This document shows, one piece after another, positions 28,664 through 37,623 of a DNA stretch of 64,000 bases. The notes under the pieces are model-generated. The model did not search any database. It worked only from the letters and a program-made list of their open reading frames with translations, and was not told the origin of the DNA. The DNA lies in NCBI GenBank assembly GCA_963695135.1, contig CAVOGA010000002.1, positions 62,001-126,000 on the forward strand, given 5' to 3'. The position numbers and the translations under genes are program-made. The stretch's first letter is position 1. The number at the start of each line of letters is the position of its first letter. This stretch comes from Marinihelvus sp963695135 (lineage in GTDB: Bacteria > Pseudomonadota > Gammaproteobacteria > Xanthomonadales > SZUA-36).

Positions 28664-29854
28664 ATGCGGGACTCGGGGGCAGGGGGGTTCGGCACGCTGG
28701 TGCTGCTGCTCACCCTGCTGGCTTTTGCGGCGCCGCTGCGCGCCCAGGAGCTGCCGCCACCACAGGGGCCGGAAGCCTACCTGGTCACCTACGGCCCCGG
28801 TGAGATCTACTGGCAACGCTTCGGCCACAACGCCCTGTGGCTGCGCGAACCCGGCGGACTGGACCACACCTTCAATTACGGATTCTTCGACTTTGAGCAG
28901 GAAAGTTTCCTGCGCCGCTTCGTGCAGGGCCGCATGCTTTACTTTGCCGCGGCCATACCGGCCGAGCTTGAATTTGCGCAGTATGCCGCCGAAGGCCGTG
29001 AAATCAGGATTCAGCGCCTTGACCTGGACCCCGCCGCCTACGGGCGCCTGCGCGGGCACCTGCTGCGCAACGTCGAACCGCAGAACCGCGAGTACCTCTA
29101 CGACTACTATCTGGACAACTGCTCAACGCGGATCCGCGATGCGCTGGATCTGGCCCTGGGGGGCGCCCTGGCGGACCAGTTTCGTCCCTTGCCGGCCGGC
29201 CAGAACTATCGCAGCCATACGCGCCGCTCCACCGAGTCGGACCGGGATTACTACCTGGGACTGGTGGCGGGCCTGGGTATGCCCGTGGACCGGCCCATCA
29301 GCCGCTGGGATGAGCAGTTTTTGCCGGTGGAGCTGGCCGAATCGCTGTCCGCGGTGCAGCTGGAAAACGGCCGGCCGCTGGTCAGCGAGGACCGCGTGCT
29401 GATCCCGGCCCTGGTTGCCGGGCCACCGCCGGCGCCCGGCCGCACCTGGCCCTTCTACCTGGCCCTGTCCCTGGGGGGGATCGCCCTGGCCTGGCTGGCG
29501 GCGCGCACCATGAGCCGTCGCCTCGGGAACGGCCTGGCGATGGCCTGGTTGCTGCTTTCCGGCACGCTGGGCGTGGGCCTGCTGGCGGTGTGGACCTTGA
29601 CCGATCACGTCATGGCCTACCCGAACCTCAACCTGTTGCTGTTCCAGCCGCTGGTCTTGCCGGGGGTCTTCCGCCGCTGGCGCAGGCTCGCCGGCGTCCT
29701 GTTGCTGGCGGGAACCGCTGGCGCCGTGCTGGTGGCCCTGTTCACCGACCTCCAGTACCTGGCCGATACGCTGGCCATGGCCGGACCCTTCAACCTTGCG
29801 CTGGCGGTGTGGCTGTTCGGGCAGGCGCGGGCCGACCGCAGCGGCGATTACTGA
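28664..29854 (+). CDS. DUF4105 membrane protein
   Basis: Protein of about 396 residues of the DUF4105 family, function unknown. It has a signal peptide (cleavage near LRAQ), then the family core LVTYGPGEIYWQRFGHNALWLRE, FNYGFFDFEQ and YDYYLDNCSTRIRDAL with the conserved Asn-Cys-Ser, resembling a papain-like (NlpC-type) arrangement, and four to five hydrophobic helices in the C-terminal third. The ATG at 28664 is preferred over GTG 28640, which would place charged residues before the signal. Its last bases overlap the convergent prfA stop. Confidence 0.85.
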   Translation: MRDSGAGGFGTLVLLLTLLAFAAPLRAQELPPPQGPEAYLVTYGPGEIYWQRFGHNALWLREPGGLDHTFNYGFFDFEQESFLRRFVQGRMLYFAAAIPAELEFAQYAAEGREIRIQRLDLDPAAYGRLRGHLLRNVEPQNREYLYDYYLDNCSTRIRDALDLALGGALADQFRPLPAGQNYRSHTRRSTESDRDYYLGLVAGLGMPVDRPISRWDEQFLPVELAESLSAVQLENGRPLVSEDRVLIPALVAGPPPAPGRTWPFYLALSLGGIALAWLAARTMSRRLGNGLAMAWLLLSGTLGVGLLAVWTLTDHVMAYPNLNLLLFQPLVLPGVFRRWRRLAGVLLLAGTAGAVLVALFTDLQYLADTLAMAGPFNLALAVWLFGQARADRSGDY

Positions 29855-30939
29855 GTTTCCACTTCCGTGAGCAGCCGGGCCTGCTGTTCCTGCCGCAAGG
29901 GACCGATCAGCAGGTCCAGGTTGCCCGCCAGCACATCGTCGAGCTTATAGACGGTCAGGCCGATCCGGTGATCGGTGACCCGTCCCTGGGGAAAGTTGTA
30001 GGTGCGGATGCGTTGGGAGCGGTCGCCGGAGCCGACCTGGAGTCGCCGGCTTTCCGCCTGCTCCTCCGCCTGCCGGCTGTGTTCCGCCTCCAGCAGGCGT
30101 GAGCGCAGCAGGGACAGGGCCCGCGCCTTGTTCTTGTGCTGGGAGCGTTCGTCCTGGCACTCCACCACCAGCCCCGTGGGCAGGTGGGTGATGCGAATCG
30201 CCGAGTCGGTGGTGTTCACATGCTGTCCGCCGGCACCCGAGGCACGAAAGGTATCGATGCGCAGGTCACCGGGCGCAATGTCGACCGCATCCACATCATC
30301 CTGTTCCGGAAGAATGGCAACGGTGCAGGCGGAGGTGTGAATGCGGCCCTGGGATTCGGTCTCGGGTACGCGCTGAACGCGGTGGGTCCCGGATTCAAAT
30401 TTCAGATGGGCAAAGGCGCCTTTGCCCTCGATACGGGCGACGACCTCCCGGTAACCGCCAAGATCACTGCTCGTTTCACTCATGAGCTCCAGTTTCCAGC
30501 CCCGGCTCTCCGCGTAGCGCCCGTACATGCGAAACAGGTCCGCGGCGAACAGCGCGGCTTCGTCACCGCCTGTCCCGGCGCGTACTTCCAGGAAGATGTT
30601 TTTGTCATCGTCCGGATCGCGGGGCAGGAGCAGGACTTGCAGTTCCTGCTCGAGGTCTTCCAGTTGCGCCTCGGCGGTGACCAGCTCTTCCCGGGCCATG
30701 GACGCCATCTCCGGATCACTGCCCGCCTCGGCGAGAATTTCCCGGGTGCTCGCACAGGCCTTGTGCGCCGCGCGCCAGGCCTGCCAGGTTTTTACCAGGG
30801 GGTCGAGATGGGCGTATTCCCGGGAGAGGCTGCGGAAACGGTCCTGGTCAGACATGATGTCCGGCTGCGAGAGCAACAGCCCGATTTCTTCGAAACGCTC
30901 TGCAACCTGGGCCAGCCTTTGCTGGAGGGTACTTTTCAC
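29848..30939 (-). CDS. prfA: peptide chain release factor 1
   Basis: Recognises UAA and UAG stop codons and triggers peptide release. The 363-residue protein has the GGQ catalytic motif in SGAGGQHVNTTDSAI near residue 236 and the conserved C-terminal NFPQGRVTDHRIGLT. It overlaps hemA by four bases (ATGA) and the convergent DUF4105 gene by seven. The hemA-prfA pair is typical; prmC would normally follow but is absent here. Confidence 0.97.
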   Translation of the reverse strand: MKSTLQQRLAQVAERFEEIGLLLSQPDIMSDQDRFRSLSREYAHLDPLVKTWQAWRAAHKACASTREILAEAGSDPEMASMAREELVTAEAQLEDLEQELQVLLLPRDPDDDKNIFLEVRAGTGGDEAALFAADLFRMYGRYAESRGWKLELMSETSSDLGGYREVVARIEGKGAFAHLKFESGTHRVQRVPETESQGRIHTSACTVAILPEQDDVDAVDIAPGDLRIDTFRASGAGGQHVNTTDSAIRITHLPTGLVVECQDERSQHKNKARALSLLRSRLLEAEHSRQAEEQAESRRLQVGSGDRSQRIRTYNFPQGRVTDHRIGLTVYKLDDVLAGNLDLLIGPLRQEQQARLLTEVETQ

Positions 30940-32240
30940 GATTCAGCATGCCGCGCTGAGCGGTGGCTTCCTTCTTCCTCGTCTTCCGGTTCCTGCGGTT
31001 CGAAGATCCAGGCGGCAGCCCTCAGCACGTCATCATGCTGTTCTTCCGCAGCCTCGCGAAGGCGCGTGCTCGGGCCATGCAGGATACGGTGTGTCAGGGT
31101 CTGGCTGAGCTGACGCACGATGGTTTCCGCGTCGCCGCCGGCTTCGAGCTGGTTCAGGGCGCGTATGGCCAGGGCCTCCGCGTTGCCCTCGGCGTGCTCG
31201 CGCAGCTGGCGCAGCCCCTCGGCAGCGCGTGCGCCGTGCAGCCAGCGCAGGTATTCGCCGACCTCCGAATCGATGGTATCCACGGCTTTTCGCGCCGCTT
31301 CCTGGCGCCGGTCGAGGCTTTCGTCCGCCACCTTGCGCAGGTCATCGATACTGTAGAGATAGACGTCATTGAGCTTGCCGACCGACGGTTCGATATCGCG
31401 GGGCACCCCCAGGTCGACCATGAACATCGGCCTGTGCCGGCGCTGGCGCAGCGCATTGCGCGTGGCCTGCTCGCTCAGCACCGGATCACTGGCCGCGGTG
31501 CAGGCGATCACGATGTCCGCCGCCGGCAGGCGGGACTCCAGGTCAGCCAGGCCCATGGCCTCCGCCGAGAGTTCATCGGCCAGCGCCTGCGCGTTGTCCA
31601 GGCTGCGGTTGGCAATCAACAGCTTGCCCACCTCTTTTTGCTTAAAGTGATGGCCGCAGAGCGTAATCATCTCCCCGGCGCCCACCAGCATCACGGTCTT
31701 GGTCTTCAGATCGCCAAAGATCTGCTGCGCGAGCAGGGCGGCGATGTAGGCAACGGATACCGGGTGATCGTTGATACCCGTGTTGGTGCGCACGTTCTTG
31801 CTGACCGAAAAGGCCCGCTGGAACAGGCGGTCGGTGTACTTGCCCAGGCCGCCGGCATCGCGCGCCGCTTCCCAGGCGTCCTTGAGCTGGCCCATGATCT
31901 GGGGTTCGCCGAGCACCATCGAGTCCAGGCCGCAGGCAACGCGGAACAGGTGCCGGATCGCGTCCCGGCCGGAATGCTGGTAAACCAGCCCTTCGGCCTG
32001 CTCGGGCGTGATGTCGCCCTGCTTGAGTAGCCATTCCGCGAGCTGGTCGCCGAGGGCATCGCGGGCGGCGCCATACAGTTCGGTGCGGTTGCAGGTGCTC
32101 AGGATCACCGCTTCGCGCAAACCGACGGACGCCCGGAGTTCCTCGATCTTGTCCGCGTAGGCGCCGGGCGTAATAGCCAGCCGTTCCCGCAATTCCAGCG
32201 GGGCCGTGTGATGGCTGATTCCGGCGACAAAAATGGGCAT
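30936..32240 (-). CDS. hemA: glutamyl-tRNA reductase
   Basis: First committed step of tetrapyrrole synthesis: reduces Glu-tRNA to glutamate-1-semialdehyde with NADPH. The 434-residue protein has the active-site Cys50 in ILSTCNRTELYG, the substrate-binding GLDSMVLGEPQIMGQ motif, a NADPH-binding VMLVGAGEM and a C-terminal dimerisation helix ending in an acidic tail. It is divergent from the TPR-lolB operon across about 145 bases. Confidence 0.97.
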   Translation of the reverse strand: MPIFVAGISHHTAPLELRERLAITPGAYADKIEELRASVGLREAVILSTCNRTELYGAARDALGDQLAEWLLKQGDITPEQAEGLVYQHSGRDAIRHLFRVACGLDSMVLGEPQIMGQLKDAWEAARDAGGLGKYTDRLFQRAFSVSKNVRTNTGINDHPVSVAYIAALLAQQIFGDLKTKTVMLVGAGEMITLCGHHFKQKEVGKLLIANRSLDNAQALADELSAEAMGLADLESRLPAADIVIACTAASDPVLSEQATRNALRQRRHRPMFMVDLGVPRDIEPSVGKLNDVYLYSIDDLRKVADESLDRRQEAARKAVDTIDSEVGEYLRWLHGARAAEGLRQLREHAEGNAEALAIRALNQLEAGGDAETIVRQLSQTLTHRILHGPSTRLREAAEEQHDDVLRAAAWIFEPQEPEDEEEGSHRSARHAES

Positions 32241-32386
32241 ACGGGCTTTCAGGTAGGGCGGGTGGGGCGATTCTGCTGTGGTGGTGAAGGAATATCAAGG
32301 CAAGCGGACACTTTTACCACCCGTGGCAATTGGTTCACCGTGATTAAGGCAGTATGCTTGCTCTCCATGACTGACCCTATTGTTTC

Positions 32387-34105
32387 ATGAAAATGACGTC
32401 CCGTAAGCCTATTTTGCACCTTGCCGTGCTTGCATCGCTGGTCTGTGCACCCGTGCTGTCCGCCGTGGCCCAGGAATCCGCTGAGCCGGCGCCTGTCCCG
32501 GCGCCGCAAACGGAGCCCGCCGACGAGGTGGCGCTCAAGGTCTGGTCCGCCGAGGTGCTTGGTTCAGAAGGCCAGTTCGAAAAGGCCGCCAGTGAATACC
32601 TGGGCGCAGCATTGCTCTCGGATGATCCGGAAATAGCCCGGCGCGCTACCGAGGTGGCCATCAATGCCAAGAGCTGGTCCCTGGCCTCCATGGCCGCCGA
32701 CCGTTGGGTTTTGCTGGATCCTGACAACCTGGATGCCCGGGAAACCGCCACCCGAACGCTGTTGATCGGCGGAGACCTGGTGCGGGCGGAGATTCAGCTG
32801 GCCGAATTACTGGAGTTGCTGGCCGACGAGCCCTGGGGTGGCTGGGACCGGATTGCCCCCTTGCTGGCGGTTTCCAGGGACGGTGAGCGCACGGATGAAA
32901 TGTTGCAACGCCTGATCGTCCTGCGCAGTGCGGAGGATAACCCTTTCGCCTTCTACACCCGCTCCCAGGTTCTGGCGCGCGGCGGAAGTTTCGAAAAAGC
33001 CATGGTCCTGGCGCAGCAGGCGGTGGTTGCGGCGCCGCAGGAGGCCCAGCTGCAGACCTGGGCCGGACGTCTTTCCATCAATCTGCGGGATGAGGCGGGC
33101 GCGTTACATTTCTACCGGGCGGCCTGGCAAACCGATCCTTCCAACCGGCAGCTCGCGCTGGTTTACGCCGAGCTGCTGCGCCAGACCGGTCATCCCGAGG
33201 ATGCCCTGGACGTCCTGACCGAGTTGCCGGACACCCCGGAAAACCGTTTTGCCAGGATTGCTTTCGCTGCGGAATCCGGGCAGCGCGACATCGCCATGGA
33301 CCTCTACCAGGGCTTTGGGGATGACCTTTACGAGGACCAGGCCGAGGCGGCATTCCAGGCCGCGCGCAGCGCGGAGGTGCTGGCGCTCAAGGAGGAGGCG
33401 ATTGGCTGGTACGCGCAGCTGGACGAGGGCGATAACGCCCTGCTGGCGACCGTTCGCCAGGCATTCCTGCTCGCCGATTTGGGCCGCGTGGACGAGGCGC
33501 GCCAGCAACTGGTGTTCGCGCGCAACAACGGCGGCGCCGCCGTGCAGATGGAAACCCTGCTGGTTGAGGCGCAGATCCTGTCCGCGGCCGGACAAAACGA
33601 CGCTGCCTTTGAGGTGCTTGAAAGCGGCCTGGGCAAGTTTCCCGGTGATTCCCGGCTCCTGTATACCCGCAGCCTGCTGGCCGTGCAGTTGGATAACCTG
33701 GAACAGGCGGAAGCAGACCTGCGCCAGGTGCTGGCCGCGGAGCCGGCCAATGCGGCAGCGCTCAATGCCCTGGGTTACACGCTGGCTGATCGCACCGACC
33801 GGTACGAGGAGGCGGAACAGCTTATCCGGGCGGCCTTCCAGCTTGATCCCGAATCACCGGCAATCCTGGATTCCATGGGATGGGTGGCCTTTCGCCAGGG
33901 CCGCCTGGAGGAGGCCGAGGGGTTCATCCGCCAGGCATTTATCCGGGACCGCAATGCAGAAATTGCAGCACACCTGGGCGAAGTCCTGTTCGTGATGGGC
34001 AAACAGCGGGAAGCGGCGAATATTTTCAACCAGGCGCGACGCATCGACCCGGACGACCCGGTGCTGCTTGAAACCATGGAACGCCTGGGATTCGAGTTGC
34101 AATGA
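32387..34105 (+). CDS. tetratricopeptide-repeat protein encoded upstream of lolB
   Basis: Exported 572-residue protein with a signal peptide (cleavage near AVAQE) and many helical TPR-like repeats over residues 45-570, best seen in the C-terminal third (ALNALGYTLADRTDRYEEAEQL, ILDSMGWVAFRQGRLEEAEGF). The same gene lies before lolB in many Pseudomonas-like genomes; a role in envelope biogenesis is inferred from position only. It overlaps lolB by four bases. Confidence 0.85.
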   Translation: MKMTSRKPILHLAVLASLVCAPVLSAVAQESAEPAPVPAPQTEPADEVALKVWSAEVLGSEGQFEKAASEYLGAALLSDDPEIARRATEVAINAKSWSLASMAADRWVLLDPDNLDARETATRTLLIGGDLVRAEIQLAELLELLADEPWGGWDRIAPLLAVSRDGERTDEMLQRLIVLRSAEDNPFAFYTRSQVLARGGSFEKAMVLAQQAVVAAPQEAQLQTWAGRLSINLRDEAGALHFYRAAWQTDPSNRQLALVYAELLRQTGHPEDALDVLTELPDTPENRFARIAFAAESGQRDIAMDLYQGFGDDLYEDQAEAAFQAARSAEVLALKEEAIGWYAQLDEGDNALLATVRQAFLLADLGRVDEARQQLVFARNNGGAAVQMETLLVEAQILSAAGQNDAAFEVLESGLGKFPGDSRLLYTRSLLAVQLDNLEQAEADLRQVLAAEPANAAALNALGYTLADRTDRYEEAEQLIRAAFQLDPESPAILDSMGWVAFRQGRLEEAEGFIRQAFIRDRNAEIAAHLGEVLFVMGKQREAANIFNQARRIDPDDPVLLETMERLGFELQ

Positions 34106-34725
34106 GGCCGCCCGTGCGGTTGCCGGCCTTCTGGCTGGTGGCATCCGCCCTGTTGCTGACCGCCTGCGCGTCACCGGGCCCGCCGCGTGATATGCCGGCG
34201 GCCGAGGCGGCCTACGCCGAGCGCAGCGCCACCCTGTTGACCTGGCCCGGCTGGGGTCTGACGGGGCGCCTGGGCATAGACGACGGCCAGGACGGGGGCA
34301 GCGGCCGCCTGGATTGGCGCACGGTAAAAGACTCCGCCACCCTGCAGTTCCGTGGTGCGCTGGGACAGGGTGCCTGGCAGCTGGAAATCGACCCGGCGCG
34401 CGCGCTGCTTGAGCTGAGCGACGGCCGCACCCGCCAGGCGCCCGACGTGGATACGCTGGTCCGCCAGGAAATCGGCTGGGAAGTGCCGGTGTCCGCCCTG
34501 GCCTGGTGGGTGAGGGGCATGGCCTGGCCGGGTAACAAGGCGCCCGATGTACTGCAGTTGAACGATGACGGCACCCCGGCTGTCCTCGAGCAGTTGGGGT
34601 GGCGCGTGAGCTATGACCGCTACGTGGACTATGCAGGCGAGCGGCTGCCAAGCCGCCTGCACGCACGGCAAGGTGACCGCCAGGTTAAGCTCGCGGTCAG
34701 CCGTTGGCAGGGCGGGCCGCCCTGA
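34102..34725 (+). CDS. lolB: outer-membrane lipoprotein LolB
   Basis: Receives lipoproteins from periplasmic LolA and inserts them into the outer membrane. The 207-residue protein has lipobox LLTAC (Cys about 15), then WGLTGRLGIDDG, SGRLDWRT and LPSRLHARQGDRQVKLAVSRW, matching the LolB open-barrel family. It is coupled to the TPR gene (ATGA overlap) and followed by ispE after two bases. Confidence 0.93.
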   Translation: MRPPVRLPAFWLVASALLLTACASPGPPRDMPAAEAAYAERSATLLTWPGWGLTGRLGIDDGQDGGSGRLDWRTVKDSATLQFRGALGQGAWQLEIDPARALLELSDGRTRQAPDVDTLVRQEIGWEVPVSALAWWVRGMAWPGNKAPDVLQLNDDGTPAVLEQLGWRVSYDRYVDYAGERLPSRLHARQGDRQVKLAVSRWQGGPP

Positions 34726-34727
34726 TC

Positions 34728-35606
34728 ATGGACTCGCCTTCCGCTGACAGCCTGACCTTGCCGGCCCCGGCAAAGCTCAACCTGTTCCTGCGCATCACCG
34801 GCCGGCGGGCGGATGGCTATCACTTGCTGCAGACTGTCTTCCAGTTGCTTGACTGGGGCGATGAGGTGCGCCTGGAGCCACGGGAGGACGGCCGTATCGA
34901 GCGCCTGTTTCCCTTGCCCGGCATCAGCGAAAACGATGACCTCTCGCTGCGCGCGGCGCGCGCCCTGCAGGATCGCGCACGCCGGGAAAGCCGGCCCTGG
35001 TCGGGGGTTGCTGTTGGGTTGCACAAGCAGATTCCGCAGGGCTCGGGTCTCGGCGGGGCCAGCACCGACGCGGCAACGGTCCTGCACGGGCTCAACCACC
35101 TGTGGGACTGCGGGTTTTCCACCGCCGAGCTGGCCGGGCTTGCCCTGGAGCTGGGTGCGGACGTACCGGTTTTTGTGCATGGCTTCAGCGCCTGGGCGCA
35201 GGGCATTGGCGAAGTCCTGGAGCCGGTGACCCTCGGGGAGCGTTGGTACGTGCTGCTGTTTCCCGGTGAAGGCGCCAGTACCGCAGAGTTATTCGCCGAT
35301 CCGGACCTGTGCCGGGACGCGGCGCCGCTGACGCGGGCAGCTGGCGGGGATTATGCATCCCTCGGCAACGCCTTTCTGCCGGTGCTGGCCAGGCGGTCCG
35401 TCGCCGTGGCGCGCGCGGCTGCCGATCTCGCCCGCTTTGGCGAGCCGCGGCTGTCGGGGAGTGGCAGCACGCTGTTTCTCGAGGCTGCGGATGAAATGGA
35501 CGCAAATCGACTCACAACTGCGCTCAAAAACCACTATAATGTTCGCGCCGTAAGGGGTACGGATCGGTCGGTATTGCTTGACCGATTGCCCTCGCGGACA
35601 CAATAA
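34728..35606 (+). CDS. ispE: 4-diphosphocytidyl-2-C-methyl-D-erythritol kinase
   Basis: GHMP kinase of the non-mevalonate isoprenoid pathway. The 292-residue protein has PAPAKLNLFLRITGRRADGYH at the N terminus, the ATP-binding loop PQGSGLGGASTDAA, and the C-terminal LSGSGSTLFLE motif. The ATG at 34728 lies just after the lolB stop. The order lolB-ispE-tRNA-prs is conserved in gammaproteobacteria. Confidence 0.96.
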   Translation: MDSPSADSLTLPAPAKLNLFLRITGRRADGYHLLQTVFQLLDWGDEVRLEPREDGRIERLFPLPGISENDDLSLRAARALQDRARRESRPWSGVAVGLHKQIPQGSGLGGASTDAATVLHGLNHLWDCGFSTAELAGLALELGADVPVFVHGFSAWAQGIGEVLEPVTLGERWYVLLFPGEGASTAELFADPDLCRDAAPLTRAAGGDYASLGNAFLPVLARRSVAVARAAADLARFGEPRLSGSGSTLFLEAADEMDANRLTTALKNHYNVRAVRGTDRSVLLDRLPSRTQ

Positions 35607-35625
35607 CGTTGAAATAAAAACCTAC

Positions 35626-35702
35626 TGGGACGTCGCCAAGCTGGCTAAGGCACGGGGTTTTGATCCCCGCATTCGCAGGTTCGAGTCCTGCCGTCCCAGC
35701 CA
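35626..35702 (+). tRNA. tRNA-Gln (anticodon TTG)
   Basis: Full cloverleaf: acceptor TGGGACG pairs with CGTCCCA, the anticodon loop is TTTTGAT giving anticodon TTG, the T arm carries GGTTCGAGTCC, and the 3' GCCA is encoded. It lies between ispE and prs, the same place as in several other gammaproteobacteria. Confidence 0.97.
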
Positions 35703-35723
35703 TTCATTTCGGGGAATCACAAC

Positions 35724-36674
35724 GTGGCCAGTCCTTCCCTCATGGTGTTCTGCGGCAACGCGCATCCGGCGCTTGCCCACGATATCGCCCACGAGCTCGG
35801 TGTGCCCATGGGCAAGGCCAACGTGGGCAGATTCAGTGACGGCGAGGTCATGGTCGAGGTTATGGAGAACATCCGCGGCCGCGACTGCTACGTGATCCAG
35901 CCGACCTGCAGCCCCACCGCTGACAACTTCATGGAGTTGCTGGTGATGGTGGACGCGCTGAAACGCGCCTCCGCGCGGCGTGTCACGGCCGTGGTTCCCT
36001 ATTTCGGCTATGCGCGCCAGGACCGGCGACCCCGCTCGGCCCGTGTGCCGATTACCGCGAAGGTCGCCGCCACCATGATCGGCGCCGTGGGCACCGACCG
36101 CCTGGTGACCATCGATTTGCATGCGGACCAGATCCAGGGCTTTTTTGATATTCCCGTGGACAATGTTTACGCCTCGCCGCTGACCCTTGCGGACATCTGG
36201 CAGCGCCAGTCCCAACCGCTGGTCGTGGTTTCCCCGGATGTTGGCGGCGTGGTGCGCGCCCGGGCCATTGCCAAGCGACTGGATGCGGACCTCGCGATTA
36301 TCGACAAGCGCCGCCCGCGCGCCAATGTGGCCACCGTGATGAACATCATCGGTGAAGTCGAGGGCATGACCTGCGTGCTGGTTGACGACATGGTGGATAC
36401 GGCGGGAACACTTTGCTCGGCCTCCGGCGCGCTCAAGGAACAGGGCGCCAGCCGGGTGGTGGCTTATTGTGTGCACCCGGTGCTGTCGGGTCCGGCGATC
36501 AAGAACATCGAGTCCTCCGAACTGGACGAGCTGGTGGTTACCGATACGATTCCGCTCAGTCCCGAAGCCGCCGCCTGCGGCCGCATCCGCCAGCTTTCCG
36601 TGGCCCAGATGATGGCGGAAACGATTCGCCGCATGAGTCTCGGTGAGAGTGTGAGTTCGCTGTACGTGGATTAA
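35724..36674 (+). CDS. prs: ribose-phosphate pyrophosphokinase
   Basis: Makes PRPP from ribose-5-phosphate and ATP for nucleotide, His and Trp synthesis. The 316-residue protein has GRFSDGE, YFGYARQDRRPRSARVPITAK, the metal/ribose site TIDLHADQIQGFFD, VVVSPDVGG and the PRPP loop VLVDDMVDTAGT. The start is GTG at 35724, with GGGGAA upstream. It follows tRNA-Gln. Confidence 0.97.
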   Translation: MASPSLMVFCGNAHPALAHDIAHELGVPMGKANVGRFSDGEVMVEVMENIRGRDCYVIQPTCSPTADNFMELLVMVDALKRASARRVTAVVPYFGYARQDRRPRSARVPITAKVAATMIGAVGTDRLVTIDLHADQIQGFFDIPVDNVYASPLTLADIWQRQSQPLVVVSPDVGGVVRARAIAKRLDADLAIIDKRRPRANVATVMNIIGEVEGMTCVLVDDMVDTAGTLCSASGALKEQGASRVVAYCVHPVLSGPAIKNIESSELDELVVTDTIPLSPEAAACGRIRQLSVAQMMAETIRRMSLGESVSSLYVD

Positions 36675-36749
36675 GCGCCGAGCGCCCGTCGTTGATGATG
36701 CCGACGCGCTGAAAGCAAGTCCCTGATCCTGTTTTTCCACTTCGCCGGG

Positions 36750-36824
36750 TTCCCCGGGCGAATCCTTCGGGTTATAATGTGCGGCTTGCTTGAACGAGGC
36801 GCCCTGGTCGCGGGGTGCCTTTTT
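36750..36824 (+). promoter_or_regulatory. rplY promoter with attenuator-like terminator in the leader
   Basis: A perfect TATAAT lies at 36773-36778 with a weak TTCCCC 17 bases upstream (36750-36755). About 20 bases downstream, AGGCGCCC (36797-36804) pairs with GGGTGCCT (36813-36820), followed by a T run to 36824, an intrinsic terminator shape. As it falls after the promoter and before rplY, it may attenuate rplY. Further hairpins (GGCC-GGCC and GCGCC-GGCGC) precede the start. It could instead simply end the prs transcript. Confidence 0.55.
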
Positions 36825-36890
36825 GTTGGCCACGAGATGGCCGTAATGCGCCGCTGAGTAGAAATTCCGGCGCTGATTGAGGATCTTCCA

Positions 36891-37598
36891 ATGACAAAAT
36901 TTACGACACTCTCCGCGGAACTCCGCGAGGACGTGGGGAAAGGTGCGAGCCGCCGCCTGCGTCGCGCAGGACGTGTTCCCGCGGTAATTTACGGCGGAGA
37001 CCGTGAGCCCGCCTCCCTGACGATGGAACACCGCGAGCTGTGGCACGCTGCGCAGAACGAGGCGTTTTTTTCCAGCATCCTGGATGTCACCGTGAGTGAT
37101 GGTCGCAGCCAGCAGGTGGTGATTCGCGATATGCAGCGCCACCCCTTCAAGGCGCTGATCATGCACGTGGACTTCATGCGCGTTTCCGCCACGGAAGAAC
37201 TGCGTATCTCCATCCCGCTGCACTTCACCGGCGAAGAAGAATCGCCCGCCGGCAAGGAGCCGGGTGTGGTCATCCAGCACCAGATCACGGAGATCGAGGT
37301 CGCTGCGAAGCCGGGCGATCTGCCCGAGTATCTCGCCGTGGACCTGTCCGCTCTGGAGCCGGGCGGCTCGGTCATGCTCAGCGAGATCACCCTGCCCAAG
37401 GGCGTGAGCATTCCCTCGCACGGTGAAGCGGAAGACATGATGGTGGCCAATGCGGTGCACATCAGTCAGGATCAGGGTACCGGTGCTGATGAAGAAGACG
37501 AAGTTGCGGCAGACGAAGTCGAAGTCATCGGTGAGTCTGAAGAAGGCGATGAAGACGCCGGCTCAGAAGATGGCGGCTCCGACGACGATAAGTCCTAA
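36891..37598 (+). CDS. rplY: 50S ribosomal protein L25/Ctc
   Basis: 5S-rRNA-binding protein of the long Ctc (TL5) type: an N-terminal L25 domain (LSAELREDVGKGASRRLRRAGRVPAVIYGG split over residues 5-34) and a C-terminal beta domain, 235 residues in all, ending in a strongly acidic tail (about 195-235, many Glu/Asp). The E. coli protein has only the first domain. It lies between prs and pth, the normal location. Confidence 0.95.
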   Translation: MTKFTTLSAELREDVGKGASRRLRRAGRVPAVIYGGDREPASLTMEHRELWHAAQNEAFFSSILDVTVSDGRSQQVVIRDMQRHPFKALIMHVDFMRVSATEELRISIPLHFTGEEESPAGKEPGVVIQHQITEIEVAAKPGDLPEYLAVDLSALEPGGSVMLSEITLPKGVSIPSHGEAEDMMVANAVHISQDQGTGADEEDEVAADEVEVIGESEEGDEDAGSEDGGSDDDKS

Positions 37599-37623
37599 AG
37601 GTCGGGATTAAGGCGCGCGGATC

